Source: Muscardinus avellanarius (lineage: Eukaryota; Chordata; Mammalia; Rodentia; Gliridae). Taken from it: a DNA stretch of 64,000 nt. The translations under genes were made by a program, and so were the position numbers. Shown here one piece after another: positions 26,401-33,956 of this stretch. Within the stretch, counting starts at the first letter, position 1; each line of letters opens with the position of its first letter. The notes beneath the pieces are model-generated. The model was not told the DNA's origin. It made no database searches and was given only the letters and a program-made list of their open reading frames with translations. The stretch covers positions 54,301,477-54,365,476 of the forward strand of contig OY726574.1 in NCBI GenBank assembly GCA_963383645.1. The letters run 5' to 3'.

Positions 26401-27912
26401 GGATGCGGTATAATCTAGGCATAGATGACAATACGCTTAACACTTTAAACCAGGTCAGTAGTGCTGCTTTAACTCTTCTTCACCTTCTCTTTTCAGTATG
26501 TTGTGGTAAGCAGCAAAAAAATTTTGTTCTATAATGATGAACAAGATAAGGAGCAATCCAATCCATCTATGGTGTTGGACATAGAGTAAGTGCCCTTTGA
26601 TTTCAGTTAAATCACTTCAGTGTTAACGTGCGGTAGTGAGTTATTTTTAGACTAGAATTATTTTTTATTTTGTGCTCTTCAAAAAATGTTAATCTACTTT
26701 TATGTTTTTCTTGACAAGTACTACCTTTATTTTTGTTGTTTTGGTTTGGGTTTGGGTACTGGGATTTGAACCCAGGGGCACTCTGCCTCTGAGATACACC
26801 CACAGCCCTATTTTATTTTTGTTTGGAAATAGCATCTTGCTAGGTTGATGAGAGTCTCACTACTTGCTAAGGCTTTCCTCGAACCTGTGGTCCTCGTGTC
26901 TCAGCCTCACACGTTCTGGGATGACAAGCGTGCGCCACCACGCCCCGTTGCCATACTCTAGATCTGCGACCTCACCAGCATTTACTGTTCTACTGTGTTT
27001 ACGCTTTTGATAGACATGTAGTGATACTCACTGTGGTTTTAAGTTATATCTCCTGATGACTGATGATGTCGAGCATCTTTTAATTTTCCCATCTGTCACC
27101 TTTGTCCTCTTCGGTCTAGAATATGTCTTTTGCTATAAATGACTTTTTATAGTCGCCCATAGGATATTTATTTTCATTTCAGTAAACTCTTTCATGTTCG
27201 ACCTGTCACTCAAGGAGATGTGTACAGAGCTGAAACCGAAGAAATTCCTAAAATATTTCAGGTAAAAATCTGAAGTTATATTTGAAAAGATTCTTTTACC
27301 TTAAGTAGTACTAAGTGGTTTTCGAAGTAAATATAAGACATGCCAACGTTTTCTGTGTGTTTGGACCTTTTATTCACTGACTAAGGTCACGTGAGCTCTT
27401 CTCCTCTCACCATCCTTGGTATAGATTCTGTACGCAAATGAAGGTGAATGTAGAAAAGAGGTAGAGATGGAACCAGTGCAGCAAGCCGAGAAGACGAATT
27501 TCCAGAATCACAAAGGCCACGAGTTCATCCCCACGCTCTACCACTTCCCTGCCAACTGTGAGGCCTGTGCCAAGCCGCTCTGGCATGTTTTTAAGCCACC
27601 CCCTGCCCTAGAGTGCCGAAGGTGCCACGTGAAGTGCCACAGAGACCACCTCGATAAGAAAGAAGACTTGATTTCTCCGTGTAAAGGTGAGGCATGACAG
27701 TTATTTTAAGTCCCAACAAAATTAGTTCTTCAACGTGTAACAACCTCAGCAGGCATGATGGTGCACGATGGTAATCTCTGAGACTGTAATCTGAGAGGTA
27801 GAATGTCCCTGGGTTCAATCCCCAGTACCGCAAATAAATAAATAGGATAGGGCTAGAGGTGTAGCCCTGTGGTTCAATTAGCATAAAAAGTAAGTGAATA
27901 AATGAGAGAGGG

Positions 27913-27994
<82 letters not shown>

Positions 27995-30072
27995 ACTGGG
28001 AATTGAACCCATGAGCATTCTACCTCCAAGCTACACCTCCAGCCCTGTTTTGTTTTTATTTTTAAACAGTCTCACTAGTTTGATGAGAGTCTCACTGCTT
28101 GTTGAGGCTGTCCTCGAACCTGTGATCTTCCTGTCTCAGCCTCCTAAGTACTGGGATTACAAGCATGTGCCACCATGCCCAGATTAAATAAATCTTAAAG
28201 AACATGAAAAACTATGCATATGGTAGGTTTGGTTTCTTTAATATTATATATGGTTTAATTGTGCTATGTCTTTTAATGCAGTGAGTTATGATGTAACATC
28301 AGCAAGAGATATGCTGCTGCTAGCATGTTCTCAGGATGAACAAAAGAAATGGGTAACTCATTTAGTTAAGAAGATCCCTAAAAACCCACCATCGGGTTTT
28401 GTTCGTGCCTCGCCTCGAACACTTTCTACAAGATCCACTGCAAATCAGTCTTTCAGAAAAGTGGTCAAAAATACGTCTGGAAAAACCAGGTAAGGATTGA
28501 AATGTTAACCTTTTCAACAAAGTAAGTGTGCTTGAATAACATTTGCTAAAATCAATCTTATTCTACCTAGAAATAAAATTCTTTTCACTTTAGAAGGTTC
28601 TTTATAGTTAGGGTGTGTGTGTGTTTCAGTTATTTTATAGACTGGTTTACCTGATTTCTGTTAGAAATTAATAATATTAACAAATGTGATATATAGTTCC
28701 TTGTCAGATTTTATTGTCATAGGTTGGTATACAGGGGGCACATATTTAGCCCTTAATGTTTTAACCAACTGGTAGTTTAATTTTTATTTTATTGTATTTA
28801 TTTTTTGTGTGTGCGTGGTACTGGTGGTGGAACCCAGGGGCATTCTAACTCCAAGATACACCCCCAGCCCAATTTTTTTATTTTTTATTTGGAAACAATC
28901 TCACTGAGTTGCAAAGGGCCTCACTAAATAGCTGAGGCTGTCTGCGAACCGCAATCCTTCTGTCTCAGTCTCCCAAGTACTGGGATTACAAACGTGTGCA
29001 ACCATGCCTGGATTTTTTTTTTTTTCTTCCTTTTTGAAACAAGGTTTCACTAAATTGCTGAGGCTGGCGTTGAACCTGCAATCCTCCTGTCTTAGCCTCC
29101 CAAGTACTGGGATTACAGGTGTGTACCACCACACTTGGCTGCCTGTGTGTTTTCCAAAATGGACGAAGAGGAAGAGTTACTGGGGGTGGAACCCAGGGGC
29201 TTTTCTACCTCCGGGCTATACTCCCAGACCTATTTGGAAACAGGGTCTCACTAAGAAGTTCCTGAGAGCCTCACTACGTAGCTGAGGCTGGCTTTGAACC
29301 TGTGTGATCCTCCTGTCTCAGCCTCCCAAGCGCTGGGATTAAAGTATATGCCCCACACCCAGCTTTAGCTTACATCTTTTTAAATGCAAATAGGAGCCTG
29401 ACCAGGAGGCTGAGGCAGGGGGATCCAGGTTTGAAGACAGCTTCAGCTACTACTTTGCAGCTCAGTGAGACCCTGTTTCAAATAAAGAATAAAAAATAGA
29501 CTGGGGGTATAGCTCGGAGGTAGAATGCCCCTCGGTTCCCGCTCCGGTACCTTTAAAAATAAAAAAAGGAAGCTGGGCATGGTGGCACGCGCTTGTAATC
29601 CCAGCATTCAAGAGGCTGAGATAGGAGGATTACGGTTCGAGGACAGCCTCAGCTACTTAGTGAAGCCCTTTGCAACTCAGTGAGACCCTGTTTCAAAATA
29701 AAAATAATAAAAAGTAGGGTTGGGGATGTAGGTCATTTTATGTAATTATTTTGTGTGACGATGATCATATATTCCCTCTCCACCACCCTTTGTTGGCAGT
29801 GCTGGAGATTGAACCTGTGGCCTTGTGTTTGCGAGGACAGGTGCCTAGGGAGCCAGCTCTCCTCCTAGTTTCTGATGTGTTTGAACCAAGTGCATTTCAG
29901 GGGGTGGGGAACTAAGTTGCCGAGAGCCTCACTAAGTAGCTGAGGCTGGCTTCGAACCTGTGCTATCCTCCTGTCTCAGCCTCCCAAATGCTGGAATCAC
30001 AAGCGTGCGCCACCACGCCCGGCTCCGAGTGCATTTCTTAAGTAACAGCTCTTCACTTCCCCCCACAGCTAA
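1805..30072 (+). CDS. ROCK1: ROCK1, 3' half: Rho-associated coiled-coil protein kinase 1 (exons joined, partial at 5')
   Basis: Serine/threonine kinase that acts downstream of RhoA-GTP and phosphorylates myosin light chain, MYPT1 and LIMK to drive actomyosin contraction. Fifteen exons are visible: 1805-1965, 3362-3546, 4670-4739, 7427-7521, 13047-13212, 16235-16328, 16540-16628, 18646-18834, 20897-21056, 26237-26307, 26497-26585, 27183-27261, 27425-27686, 28282-28489 and 30069-30072 plus 3' UTR. All have AG/GT borders. Joined, they give 639 codons and a stop with no frame break. That equals human residues about 716-1354 without indels, and the caspase motif lands exactly on 1110-1113. Order of domains: distal coiled coil, Rho-binding domain (about 949-1015), PH domain split by an atypical C1 finger (about 1228-1283), C-terminal tail ending KTS. 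The kinase domain and proximal coil lie upstream of the window. Identification rests on recalled human ROCK1; ROCK2 is excluded by the C-terminal tail and the DETD site. Confidence 0.98.
1966..3361. repeat. ROCK1 intron: SINEs and unique sequence
   Basis: Complete + SINE at 2336-2548 and a partial - SINE at 2588-2696. The rest (2700-3361) is unique and AT-rich toward the acceptor. Confidence 0.75.
3362..3546 (+). CDS. ROCK1: ROCK1 coding exon (about residues 769-830)
   Basis: Coiled-coil exon [18 protein letters not shown] onward. The acceptor is ttcttag ending at 3361. The donor gtaagt at 3547 splits a Lys codon (AA|A). Compared with the remembered human protein it carries Ser, Ser and His substitutions and a Gly at about residue 804 (GGA, 3467-3469) where human has Glu. 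Confidence 0.95.
3547..4669. repeat. ROCK1 intron: minus-strand SINEs
   Basis: Minus-strand pieces at 3891-4047, 4048-4128 and 4253-4460. Open frames across them are SINE translations. Confidence 0.75.
4670..4739 (+). CDS. ROCK1: ROCK1 coding exon (about residues 830-853)
   Basis: A 70-bp exon encoding [18 protein letters not shown] and then EQYFS. The acceptor is tctaaag, the donor gtaagt after TCG. The coil sequence matches ROCK1 exactly as far as I can recall it. Confidence 0.95.
4740..7426. repeat. ROCK1 intron: SINE cluster and microsatellites
   Basis: SINEs at 5048-5215 (+, degenerate), 5420-5616 (-), 5680-5880 (-), 5888-6023 (-), 6055-6248 (-), 6281-6480 (+) and 6552-6765 (+). (TG)n at 5625-5680 and a (TA)n/(TATACA)n tract at 6766-6912. 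An L1 fragment fills 7085-7405. Confidence 0.8.
7085..7405 (-). mobile_element. L1 ORF2-end fragment, minus strand
   Basis: Reads as the reverse complement of the LINE-1 ORF2 3' region: GATTCTTTTTTATGCTGCAT, later GGGATTGTTGGGTCATATTG and then a GAACCTGCTGAACG stretch. Old and diverged. It abuts the acceptor of the 7427 exon. Confidence 0.65.
7427..7521 (+). CDS. ROCK1: ROCK1 coding exon (about residues 854-885)
   Basis: Encodes [18 protein letters not shown] and then [13 protein letters not shown]. The acceptor is ttttgcag. The donor gtatgt splits a Lys codon (AA|A). Continuous coiled coil. An old minus-strand L1 fragment ends only a few tens of bases upstream of the acceptor. Confidence 0.95.
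9800..11860 (+). mobile_element. Ancient L2 fragment broken up by younger SINEs
   Basis: Discontinuous pieces resemble the LINE-2 3' end: about 10,760-10,920 (...AGCCTCTTAACTGGCTTC... through GCAGCCTGAATGATC), 11,411-11,700, and the terminal part 11,740-11,850 with GGGACATAGTAAACATCCAA. SINEs at 10213-10420, 10556-10755 and 11000-11408 interrupt it. The first 400 bp (9800-10210) is assigned with less certainty. Confidence 0.5.
11756..12122 (+). repeat. Recent tandem duplication, unit 169 bp
   Basis: 11756-11924 and 11925-12120 are near-identical, from AGAAAACTCTGTTAGTGCTG to GGTGACCAAAATTGCTTATC. The main difference is the internal (TG)n: about 20 bp in copy 1 and about 47 bp in copy 2. The duplicated unit includes the L2 3' end. 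Confidence 0.93.
13047..13212 (+). CDS. ROCK1: ROCK1 coding exon (about residues 885-940)
   Basis: Encodes [18 protein letters not shown] through TDKDHTVSR. The acceptor is tcttgcag, the donor gtaagt after CGG. Ser at the fourth position of ETLSTQ replaces the Ala I recall in human. Coiled coil just N-terminal to the Rho-binding domain. Confidence 0.95.
13303..13560 (+). mobile_element. L1 ORF2 3'-terminal fragment, + strand
   Basis: Recognisable LINE-1 words in order: CACAATAGCCAAATTATGGA, GGTGTCCATCAA, ACTCAGCACTCAAGAAGAA, and ACATTATGCTAAGTGAGACT. This is the end of the ORF2 region, highly diverged and untranslatable. Lies just downstream of the 13047-13212 exon. Confidence 0.8.
15100..15205 (+). 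mobile_element. MIR SINE, + strand
   Basis: Diverged MIR core: ATCTCAACTCTGCCCCTAAG ... CACGTAATCTTGGCAGATTG ... CCTCCAATTTCTCATGTATA. Pan-mammalian and old. Confidence 0.65.
15215..15385 (+). mobile_element. L1-type 3' end, diverged
   Basis: Contains AATTACATTGTACCAATAAA (15353-15372), the same terminal motif as the other L1 3' ends with one change, then A-rich sequence. The upstream part is G-rich but hard to align by eye. Confidence 0.45.
15740..15865 (-). repeat. MIR-like remnant with 56-bp local duplication
   Basis: GCCCAGAATCACACAGTGG occurs twice, each after AAAGGTGGTGC. The unit starting at 15761 is repeated at 15817, with small changes. The sequence resembles the minus strand of MIR (GAAGAAACGGAGG... 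then the AATCACACAG phrase). Confidence 0.7.
16235..16328 (+). CDS. ROCK1: ROCK1 coding exon, start of Rho-binding domain (about 941-971)
   Basis: Encodes [18 protein letters not shown] and then [13 protein letters not shown]. In the family the Rho-binding coiled coil begins near residue 949, inside this exon. The acceptor is tttgtttag, the donor gtatgt (phase 1). Conservative changes relative to human: Ile to Val, Glu to Asp, Lys to Arg. Confidence 0.95.
16540..16628 (+). CDS. ROCK1: ROCK1 coding exon, core of Rho-binding domain (about 972-1001)
   Basis: Encodes [18 protein letters not shown] and then [11 protein letters not shown], the central part of the parallel coiled coil that contacts RhoA-GTP in known ROCK structures. 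The acceptor is ttggcag. The donor is gtaag, in which a SINE begins at the fifth intronic base (see findings). Confidence 0.95.
16633..16829 (+). mobile_element. B1-dID SINE at the splice donor of exon 16540-16628
   Basis: Left monomer begins GCTGGGCGTGGTGGCGCC immediately after GTAA of the intron. Right tRNA-type monomer at about 16,775-16,828 (GGGCTGGGGATATCACTCAG...). The tail is replaced by the compound microsatellite. I could not find a convincing target-site duplication. Confidence 0.88.
16829..17018 (+). repeat. Compound microsatellite (CA)n-(CT)n-(CCCTCT)n-(CCCCTCT)n
   Basis: Grows out of the tail of the + strand SINE at 16633: CA to about 16865, CT to about 16899, then CCCTCT hexamers, CT again, and finally CCCCTCT heptamers to about 17016. 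About 200 bp downstream of the exon 16540-16628 donor. Confidence 0.93.
17018..18645. repeat. ROCK1 intron: unique stretch then SINE trio
   Basis: 17030-17585 looks unique. Then SINEs at 17588-17725 (-), 17755-17945 (+, type 2-like), 17946-18160 (+) and 18165-18370 (+) lie end to end. An L2-like end follows at about 18,430-18,495. Confidence 0.75.
18646..18834 (+). CDS. ROCK1: ROCK1 coding exon, end of Rho-binding domain (about 1002-1064)
   Basis: Encodes [18 protein letters not shown] through [11 protein letters not shown]. In the family the Rho contacts extend to about residue 1015 at the start of this exon. The acceptor is tttaatag, the donor gtgagg after GCG. Confidence 0.95.
18835..20896. 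repeat. ROCK1 intron: SINEs
   Basis: SINEs at 19175-19390 (+), 19428-19600 (+), 19760-19945 (-), 19950-20030 (-, tRNA half), the free 7SL monomer at 20183-20312, and copies at 20320-20550 (+) and 20560-20760 (+). Confidence 0.75.
20183..20312 (+). mobile_element. Free 7SL-type monomer (FLAM/proto-B1-like)
   Basis: GCAGTGGCGTGCACCTGTAG ... GAGGCAGGAGGATTGCTTGA ... AGCCAGCCTGAGCAATATAG, ending TCTCAAAAA, with no tRNA half following. It keeps GAGGCAGGAGGATTGCTTGA, closer to an ancestral 7SL monomer than to the squirrel dimers. A probable relic of the early SINE lineage. Confidence 0.65.
20897..21056 (+). CDS. ROCK1: ROCK1 coding exon with caspase-3 site (about 1065-1117)
   Basis: Encodes [18 protein letters not shown] through [10 protein letters not shown]. 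It ends the coiled coil and carries the linker to the PH domain. The acceptor is aaaatag, the donor gtaaga (phase 1). Thr replaces the Ala I recall in human after EEC. Confidence 0.96.
21032..21043 (+). other. ROCK1: Caspase-3 cleavage motif DETD|G in ROCK1
   Basis: Codons GAT GAA ACT GAT followed by GGA. By alignment these are residues 1110-1113. Caspase-3 cleavage here is known to remove the autoinhibitory PH-C1 tail and activate the kinase during apoptotic blebbing. ROCK2 lacks the site, so it also fixes the paralogue. Confidence 0.93.
22437..23208. repeat. Inverted duplication (palindrome) in a ROCK1 intron
   Basis: The 40 bp at 22441-22480 is the reverse complement of 23169-23208 with one mismatch. 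This sequence is not SINE. Inward from each arm lies a SINE in opposite orientation (22481-22678 on +, about 23,012-23,167 on -). The centre holds (AT)n, a lone tRNA-type monomer with a long A tract, and the (TTC)n tract. Confidence 0.85.
22853..23012 (+). repeat. (TTC)n/(TCC)n polypyrimidine tract
   Basis: About 160 bp with almost no purines on the + strand: pure TTC, then TTCCTC mixtures, then TCC, then TTC again. The complementary strand is GAA/GGA. Long uninterrupted R.Y tracts with mirror symmetry can form triplex DNA. Confidence 0.93.
23211..23423 (+). mobile_element. B1-dID SINE with clear 14-bp target-site duplication
   Basis: AGAATATTAGTGTA at 23197-23210 and again at 23424-23437 brackets a complete + strand type 1 SINE. 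The duplicated site is the outer end of the palindrome arm, so this insertion is younger than the inverted duplication. Confidence 0.9.
25140..26236. other. SINE-free 1.1-kb block before the PH-domain exon
   Basis: No SINE, L1 or tandem repeat is visible, although flanking DNA is saturated with them. On the minus strand an open frame of 148 codons covers 25577-26023 and contains a lysine run. I recognise no family in it. It could be a conserved intronic element, a 3' UTR-type retrocopy on the minus strand, or chance. Confidence 0.4.
26237..26307 (+). CDS. ROCK1: ROCK1 coding exon, start of PH domain (about 1118-1141)
   Basis: Encodes [18 protein letters not shown] and then YGWKKQ, the first strand of the PH fold (EGWL...KK pattern). 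The acceptor ctag follows an uninterrupted T-rich tract. The donor is gtactc, weaker than the other donors in this gene. Confidence 0.95.
26497..26585 (+). CDS. ROCK1: ROCK1 coding exon, PH domain (about 1142-1171)
   Basis: Encodes [18 protein letters not shown] and then [11 protein letters not shown]. The acceptor is ttttcag. The donor gtaagt splits an Asp codon (GA|T). PH-domain beta strands 2-4. Confidence 0.95.
27183..27261 (+). CDS. ROCK1: ROCK1 coding exon, PH domain (about 1171-1197)
   Basis: Encodes [18 protein letters not shown] and then EEIPKIFQ. The acceptor is atttcag, the donor gtaaaa after CAG. Identical to ROCK1 as recalled. Confidence 0.95.
27425..27686 (+). CDS. ROCK1: ROCK1 coding exon with C1 zinc finger (about 1198-1284)
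   Basis: Begins [18 protein letters not shown] and runs through the cysteine-rich C1 insert that interrupts the PH domain. Visible ligand candidates by alignment: H1229, C1242, C1245, C1261, C1264, H1269, C1283. Residue 1281 is Ser (TCT, 27674-27676) where human has Cys. ROCK2 has Ala there as I recall, so it is unlikely to be an essential ligand. The acceptor is ggtatag, the donor gtgagg (phase 1). PH plus C1 binds acidic membrane lipid and folds back on the kinase. Confidence 0.96.
28282..28489 (+). CDS. ROCK1: ROCK1 coding exon, end of PH domain and C-terminal tail (about 1285-1354)
   Basis: Encodes [18 protein letters not shown] and the PH C-terminal helix ending [13 protein letters not shown], then a basic Ser/Thr-rich tail. 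The acceptor is aatgcag. The donor gtaagg splits the final Ser codon (AG|C). Confidence 0.96.
28490..30068. repeat. ROCK1 last intron: SINEs
   Basis: 28490-28800 looks unique. SINEs at 28810-29020 (-), 29030-29140 (-), 29175-29365 (-), 29400-29560 (+), 29570-29735 (+), an ID-type monomer at 29795-29870 (-), and 29900-30025 (-), which ends only about 40 bp before the last acceptor. Confidence 0.75.
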
Positions 30073-31516
30073 CTGCGTGACCTACTGCCTTTTGGAGTCG
30101 TGTGGGATGCTACCTGACGAACCAGGCTTCCTTAACCATGCAGAGCAGACAGGCTGTTTCTTTGACACGAATATCACAGGCTTCAGGGTTAAGATTGCTG
30201 TTTATTCTGTCCTTGCTTTGGCACAAAAGCACACTGAGGGTTTTTGTTTTTTTTGTATTGCGGGTTTGCCTACAGGTAGATTAGATTAATTATTACTATG
30301 TAATGCAAATATAATTGGGGGGAAAGCTTAGCTAGATATATATTTTTTAAAAAGGTGCTGCCTTTTTGAATTTCTAAGAAAACGCCTGTCAGTCGTGATA
30401 GAACCCAGTTTTCCTCGTGTGAGTGAGAGGAAGGAGCTTTCACTTTCGAGTGGAATGGCCGTCACATGGAGATCAGCTCATGGAAGGAGTAAAGAAAATA
30501 TCTCAAAATGAGACAAACTGAAGTTTTGTGTGTGTGTTTTTTTAATGACTTAAGTTTTTGTGCTCTTGCAAGACTATACAAAATTACTTTAAGAAAACAG
30601 TGGCATCACTTGGAACTTGAGTGCCCTCACTGTAGAATTTAAAGGTCTTACTTTTGATTGCCCATGGTGGACTTGATTGAGAAATTAAATATCTTACATT
30701 ATGCTTTACAAAATACTGTATATGTTTCAGCAAGTTTGTAGATTGGGGAATGGGAGAAGACAAAAAAATACATTTAATCTATGCATTTTTGCCAAGCCAT
30801 ATCGAGTTGTTATACTAGAGACAGTAGGAACTGACTGTACAAAAGAACCAGGTGTAGAAGCGCTCGGCTTCATCACTTCTGTCATTGTATAATGTGTTTC
30901 TTTGTGGTTTTAAGTGATAAAGACATTAAGTTAACAAACATAAGTGTATGCACTGTTTGAAATGTAAATTATTCTTGGAACACTTTCAGTGGAATTTGCA
31001 TTACCCTTTTAGTGCCTTAATTTGAGAATTATTTTACTGCCACGAATAAGTATAGAAATTTGAAAAAATTGATTTTCAAAAAATTATGTGTCAATGGGTT
31101 TTTCCTTGATAATTGGTTTAATTTAAAATATATAGAGGTTTGTTAGATTTTCATAAATTGAGTACAATCTTTTCCTCAACTACCTGCTACAGTAATGAAT
31201 GACTTTATAAAACTATCTAGAAAAAATGTAAGGTTGCACCAGTGTAAAAAGAAAATCATGGCAATACATCCATGATGTTTTCCAGTTAACATAGGAATTA
31301 CCAGATAAATATTGTTAAACTCTTGTCCAGTTACAAGAGTTGACTTATATGGGCAGTATGATTTATTGTTTATTTTTTTAACCAAATACCTCCTCAGTAA
31401 TTTATAACGGCTTTGCAGTAATGTGTGTCCGTAAAAGAAGCACTGGAAAACGATCGTCTCTAGGATGATACGCGTGTTTCAAGTGGTGTTGAAAGCCGCA
31501 CTGATGGATATGTAAT

Positions 31517-31522
31517 AATAAA
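31517..31522 (+). terminator. ROCK1: Upstream poly(A) signal AATAAA in ROCK1 3' UTR
   Basis: Canonical AATAAA about 50 bp before the distal signal. It may give a slightly shorter 3' end. The sequence alone cannot show usage. Confidence 0.5.
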
Positions 31523-31569
31523 CATATCTGTTAATAATATGCTAATGACTCTGTGCTCATTTAATGAGA

Positions 31570-31575
31570 AATAAA
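31570..31575 (+). terminator. ROCK1: Distal poly(A) signal AATAAA of ROCK1
   Basis: AATAAA followed about 20 bp later by the probable cleavage zone and then a T/G-rich stretch (about 31612-31632). It matches the end of the human transcript as recalled. Best candidate for the main cleavage site. Confidence 0.8.
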
Positions 31576-33329
31576 AGTAATTTATGGATGGATACTTTTA
31601 ATAATGACTGCTATGGTCTTTTCTTGTGGCTGAAATGAATAGAAATCACACTACAAATGAGTCCCTGGTTGTAAATATTAAATTCCATGGCTAGATTAAT
31701 ATGCACTGTTAAAAGGTAAGCCTTGTTCAGACTCTTTTAAAAGAGAGTGGCTATAATTCAAACGAGAAATTGGCTGATGACTGTTGGGAAATGGTTCAGC
31801 CTAGGTCCCTTGTATTTCTGTGCCTCTGTGGGCAGAGGTTCTGACAGCCTTTGGTCTGGACTGCTGTTTCCATGGAGTGCTTGCAGCAAACAGCCTAGAA
31901 TGTCTTCATCCAGAGGAAGGCAGGTTCACTTACTGTCCTGTATAATAAAGATAATGTCTTGCCAGGCATGATCCCACATACCTGTAATACCAGCACGTGG
32001 GAGGCTGAGACAGAATCACAAGTTTAAGGACAGCCTCAGTAATTTAGCGAGAAAAATTAAGTAAAAAAATAAATAAAAAATTAAAAGTAAAGAGGTTAGC
32101 TGGGGTGTAGCTCAGAGGTCAAATGCTCTTGGGTTCAATCCCCAGTACCACAAGATAATGTCTCCCTTCATGGTTAAAGTCAGGCGGGTTGCTGGAGCTC
32201 ATTATAAAAGATTCGGGTTCCAGCCAGGTGTGGTAGCACAGGTGTAAGTCCCAGGACTTGGGAGGCACAAACAGGCGGATCACAGGCTCCAGGAGAGCTT
32301 CAGCAACTTAGACCCACTTCAAAATAAAATAGTGTGGAGGTGCAGCTTGGAGGTAGAAAACCCTGAATTCAAACCCTAACACCATAAATAAAAATAAAAA
32401 ACAGTTTGGGTTCCATAAACTCCAAGATCCTTTCCTATGATGCAAAACTGTAGGCAGTCACCTGGGCCACTGTGCATTGCATACTTGTAATCACAGCACG
32501 GGAAGCTGAGACAGGTCACGGGCTTGAGGACGGCCTCAACAACTAGCAGGACTCAGCGACTTAGCAAGACCCTGTTTCAAAACAAAAACAAGAACGGGGC
32601 TGTGGGGGACACAGGCAGAGCGGTGCACACTTGTAATCCCAGTACTTGGGAGACTGAGACCCAGGATCACAGATTCAAGGACAGCCTCAGCAACATAGTG
32701 AGGTCCTCTAAAACAGACACTGTTTCAAAATAAAAATAAGGCTGAGGATGTAGCTCAGAGGTAGAATGCCCCTGGGTTCAATCCCCAGTAAAAAAAAAAA
32801 AAAGAAAACACCAGCCACTGTCAGCTGTACAACACCGAGGAGAGAGCCCTGGCCAGGAAGCCACACGGTGCAGTACTGCGCAAGCCTGCTACAGTCCCAG
32901 CCCATGCTGCACGCCATTCTTCCTTCCACTCATGAGCCACGTGTGCACACGCTGGGATCTGTGTCCACACTGCCTCAGAAAAACCACTCCTGGGCCAGGC
33001 GTGGTGGTACACACTTGGAATTCCAGCAGTCCGGAGGCTGAGACAGGAGGATCATGGTTTGAGGACAGCCTCAGCTACTTAGTGAGGCTCCTTGCAACTC
33101 AGTGAGACCCTGGTTCAAAAAGAATAAGCCGGACGTGGTGGCGCACGCTTGTAATCCCAGTTTGGGAGGCTGAGACGTGAAGATTGCAGTTCGCAGACAG
33201 CCTCAGCTACTTAGGCCCTCCACAACTAAATGAGATCCTGTTTTAAAATAAAGAATAAAAAACAGGAGGGGGCGTATCTTGGAGGTCGAATGGCCCTGGG
33301 TTTCATCCCTAGACCCACAAAAAAAGAAT

Positions 33330-33402
33330 AAGAAACAGAGCTGGGGGTGTAGCTCAGAGGTAGAATGCCCCTGGTCCCTGGGTTCTATGCCCAGTACTGC
33401 AA

Positions 33403-33447
<45 letters not shown>

Positions 33448-33762
33448 GATGATGATGATGGAGGAGAGAAGAACAACAACTAGCCAGGCATGCTTGTAAT
33501 CCCTGCGCTTGGGAGGTGGGAGGATCGCGCAGGTTCAAACCCTGTTTTCCAAATAAAAATATAGAAAATAGGTCTGGGAGTGTAGCCCGGAGGTAGAAGG
33601 GTTTCCAGGAACCCCAATACCACCACAGAAAATAAAAAATAGGACTGGGGGGTGTAGCTCAGAGATAGAATGCCCCTGAGTTCAATCCCCAGTTCCGCAA
33701 AAAAGATAAAATAGGCCTAGGTGTGTAACTCAAGAGGTATAATCCCCCTGGGTTCCATCCCC

Positions 33763-33816
<54 letters not shown>

Positions 33817-33863
33817 CTGGAGGTGTATCCTGGAAGTAGAATGCCCCTAGGTTCAATCCTCAA

Positions 33864-33955
<92 letters not shown>
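33330..33955 (+). repeat. Run of tRNA-type (dID) monomers with (GAT)n, (CA)n and (TC)n
   Basis: tRNA-type right monomers recur at about 33,338-33,407, 33,570-33,635, 33,642-33,705, 33,712-33,768 and 33,816-33,866 with only one 7SL-type half (from 33482) among them. (GAT)n lies at 33405-33460, (CA)n at 33765-33815, (TC)n at 33867-33914 and (CA)n at 33915-33952. Confidence 0.8.

Positions 33956-33956
<1 letters not shown>

Larger units (their letters stand above)
26586..28281. repeat. ROCK1 introns around the PH/C1 exons
   Basis: Minus SINE at 26750-26950, degenerate + piece at 27750-27870, (GA)n then (GT)n at about 27,914-27,991, and minus SINE at 27990-28185. 26950-27180 and 27262-27424 are unique. 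Confidence 0.7.
30069..31600 (+). other. ROCK1: ROCK1 last exon: last base of the Ser codon, stop, and 3' UTR
   Basis: After the acceptor cccacag the exon begins C|TAA, completing Ser1354 and the stop at 30070-30072. The next 1.5 kb aligns by eye with the human ROCK1 3' UTR I recall (for example the stretch from the GTGTGGGATGCTACCTGA block to the terminal poly(A) signal). It contains no SINE insertion, in sharp contrast to the flanking DNA, consistent with purifying selection. The 3' limit is inferred from the poly(A) signal. Confidence 0.9.

Noticed and set aside
26237..30072. ROCK1 copy being a processed or duplicated pseudogene like human ROCK1P1
   Set aside because: All 15 exons are in frame with consensus splice sites, the 3' UTR is intact, and residue numbering matches human with no indel.
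30102..30289. Alternative ROCK1 C-terminus encoded in the 3' UTR
   Set aside because: Splicing 28489 to 30069 gives an immediate TAA exactly as in the known protein; the frames in the UTR have no supporting splice site.
33640..33870. tRNA genes
   Set aside because: tRNA-like A and B boxes belong to SINE right halves. No cloverleaf with acceptor and anticodon arms can be folded by eye.
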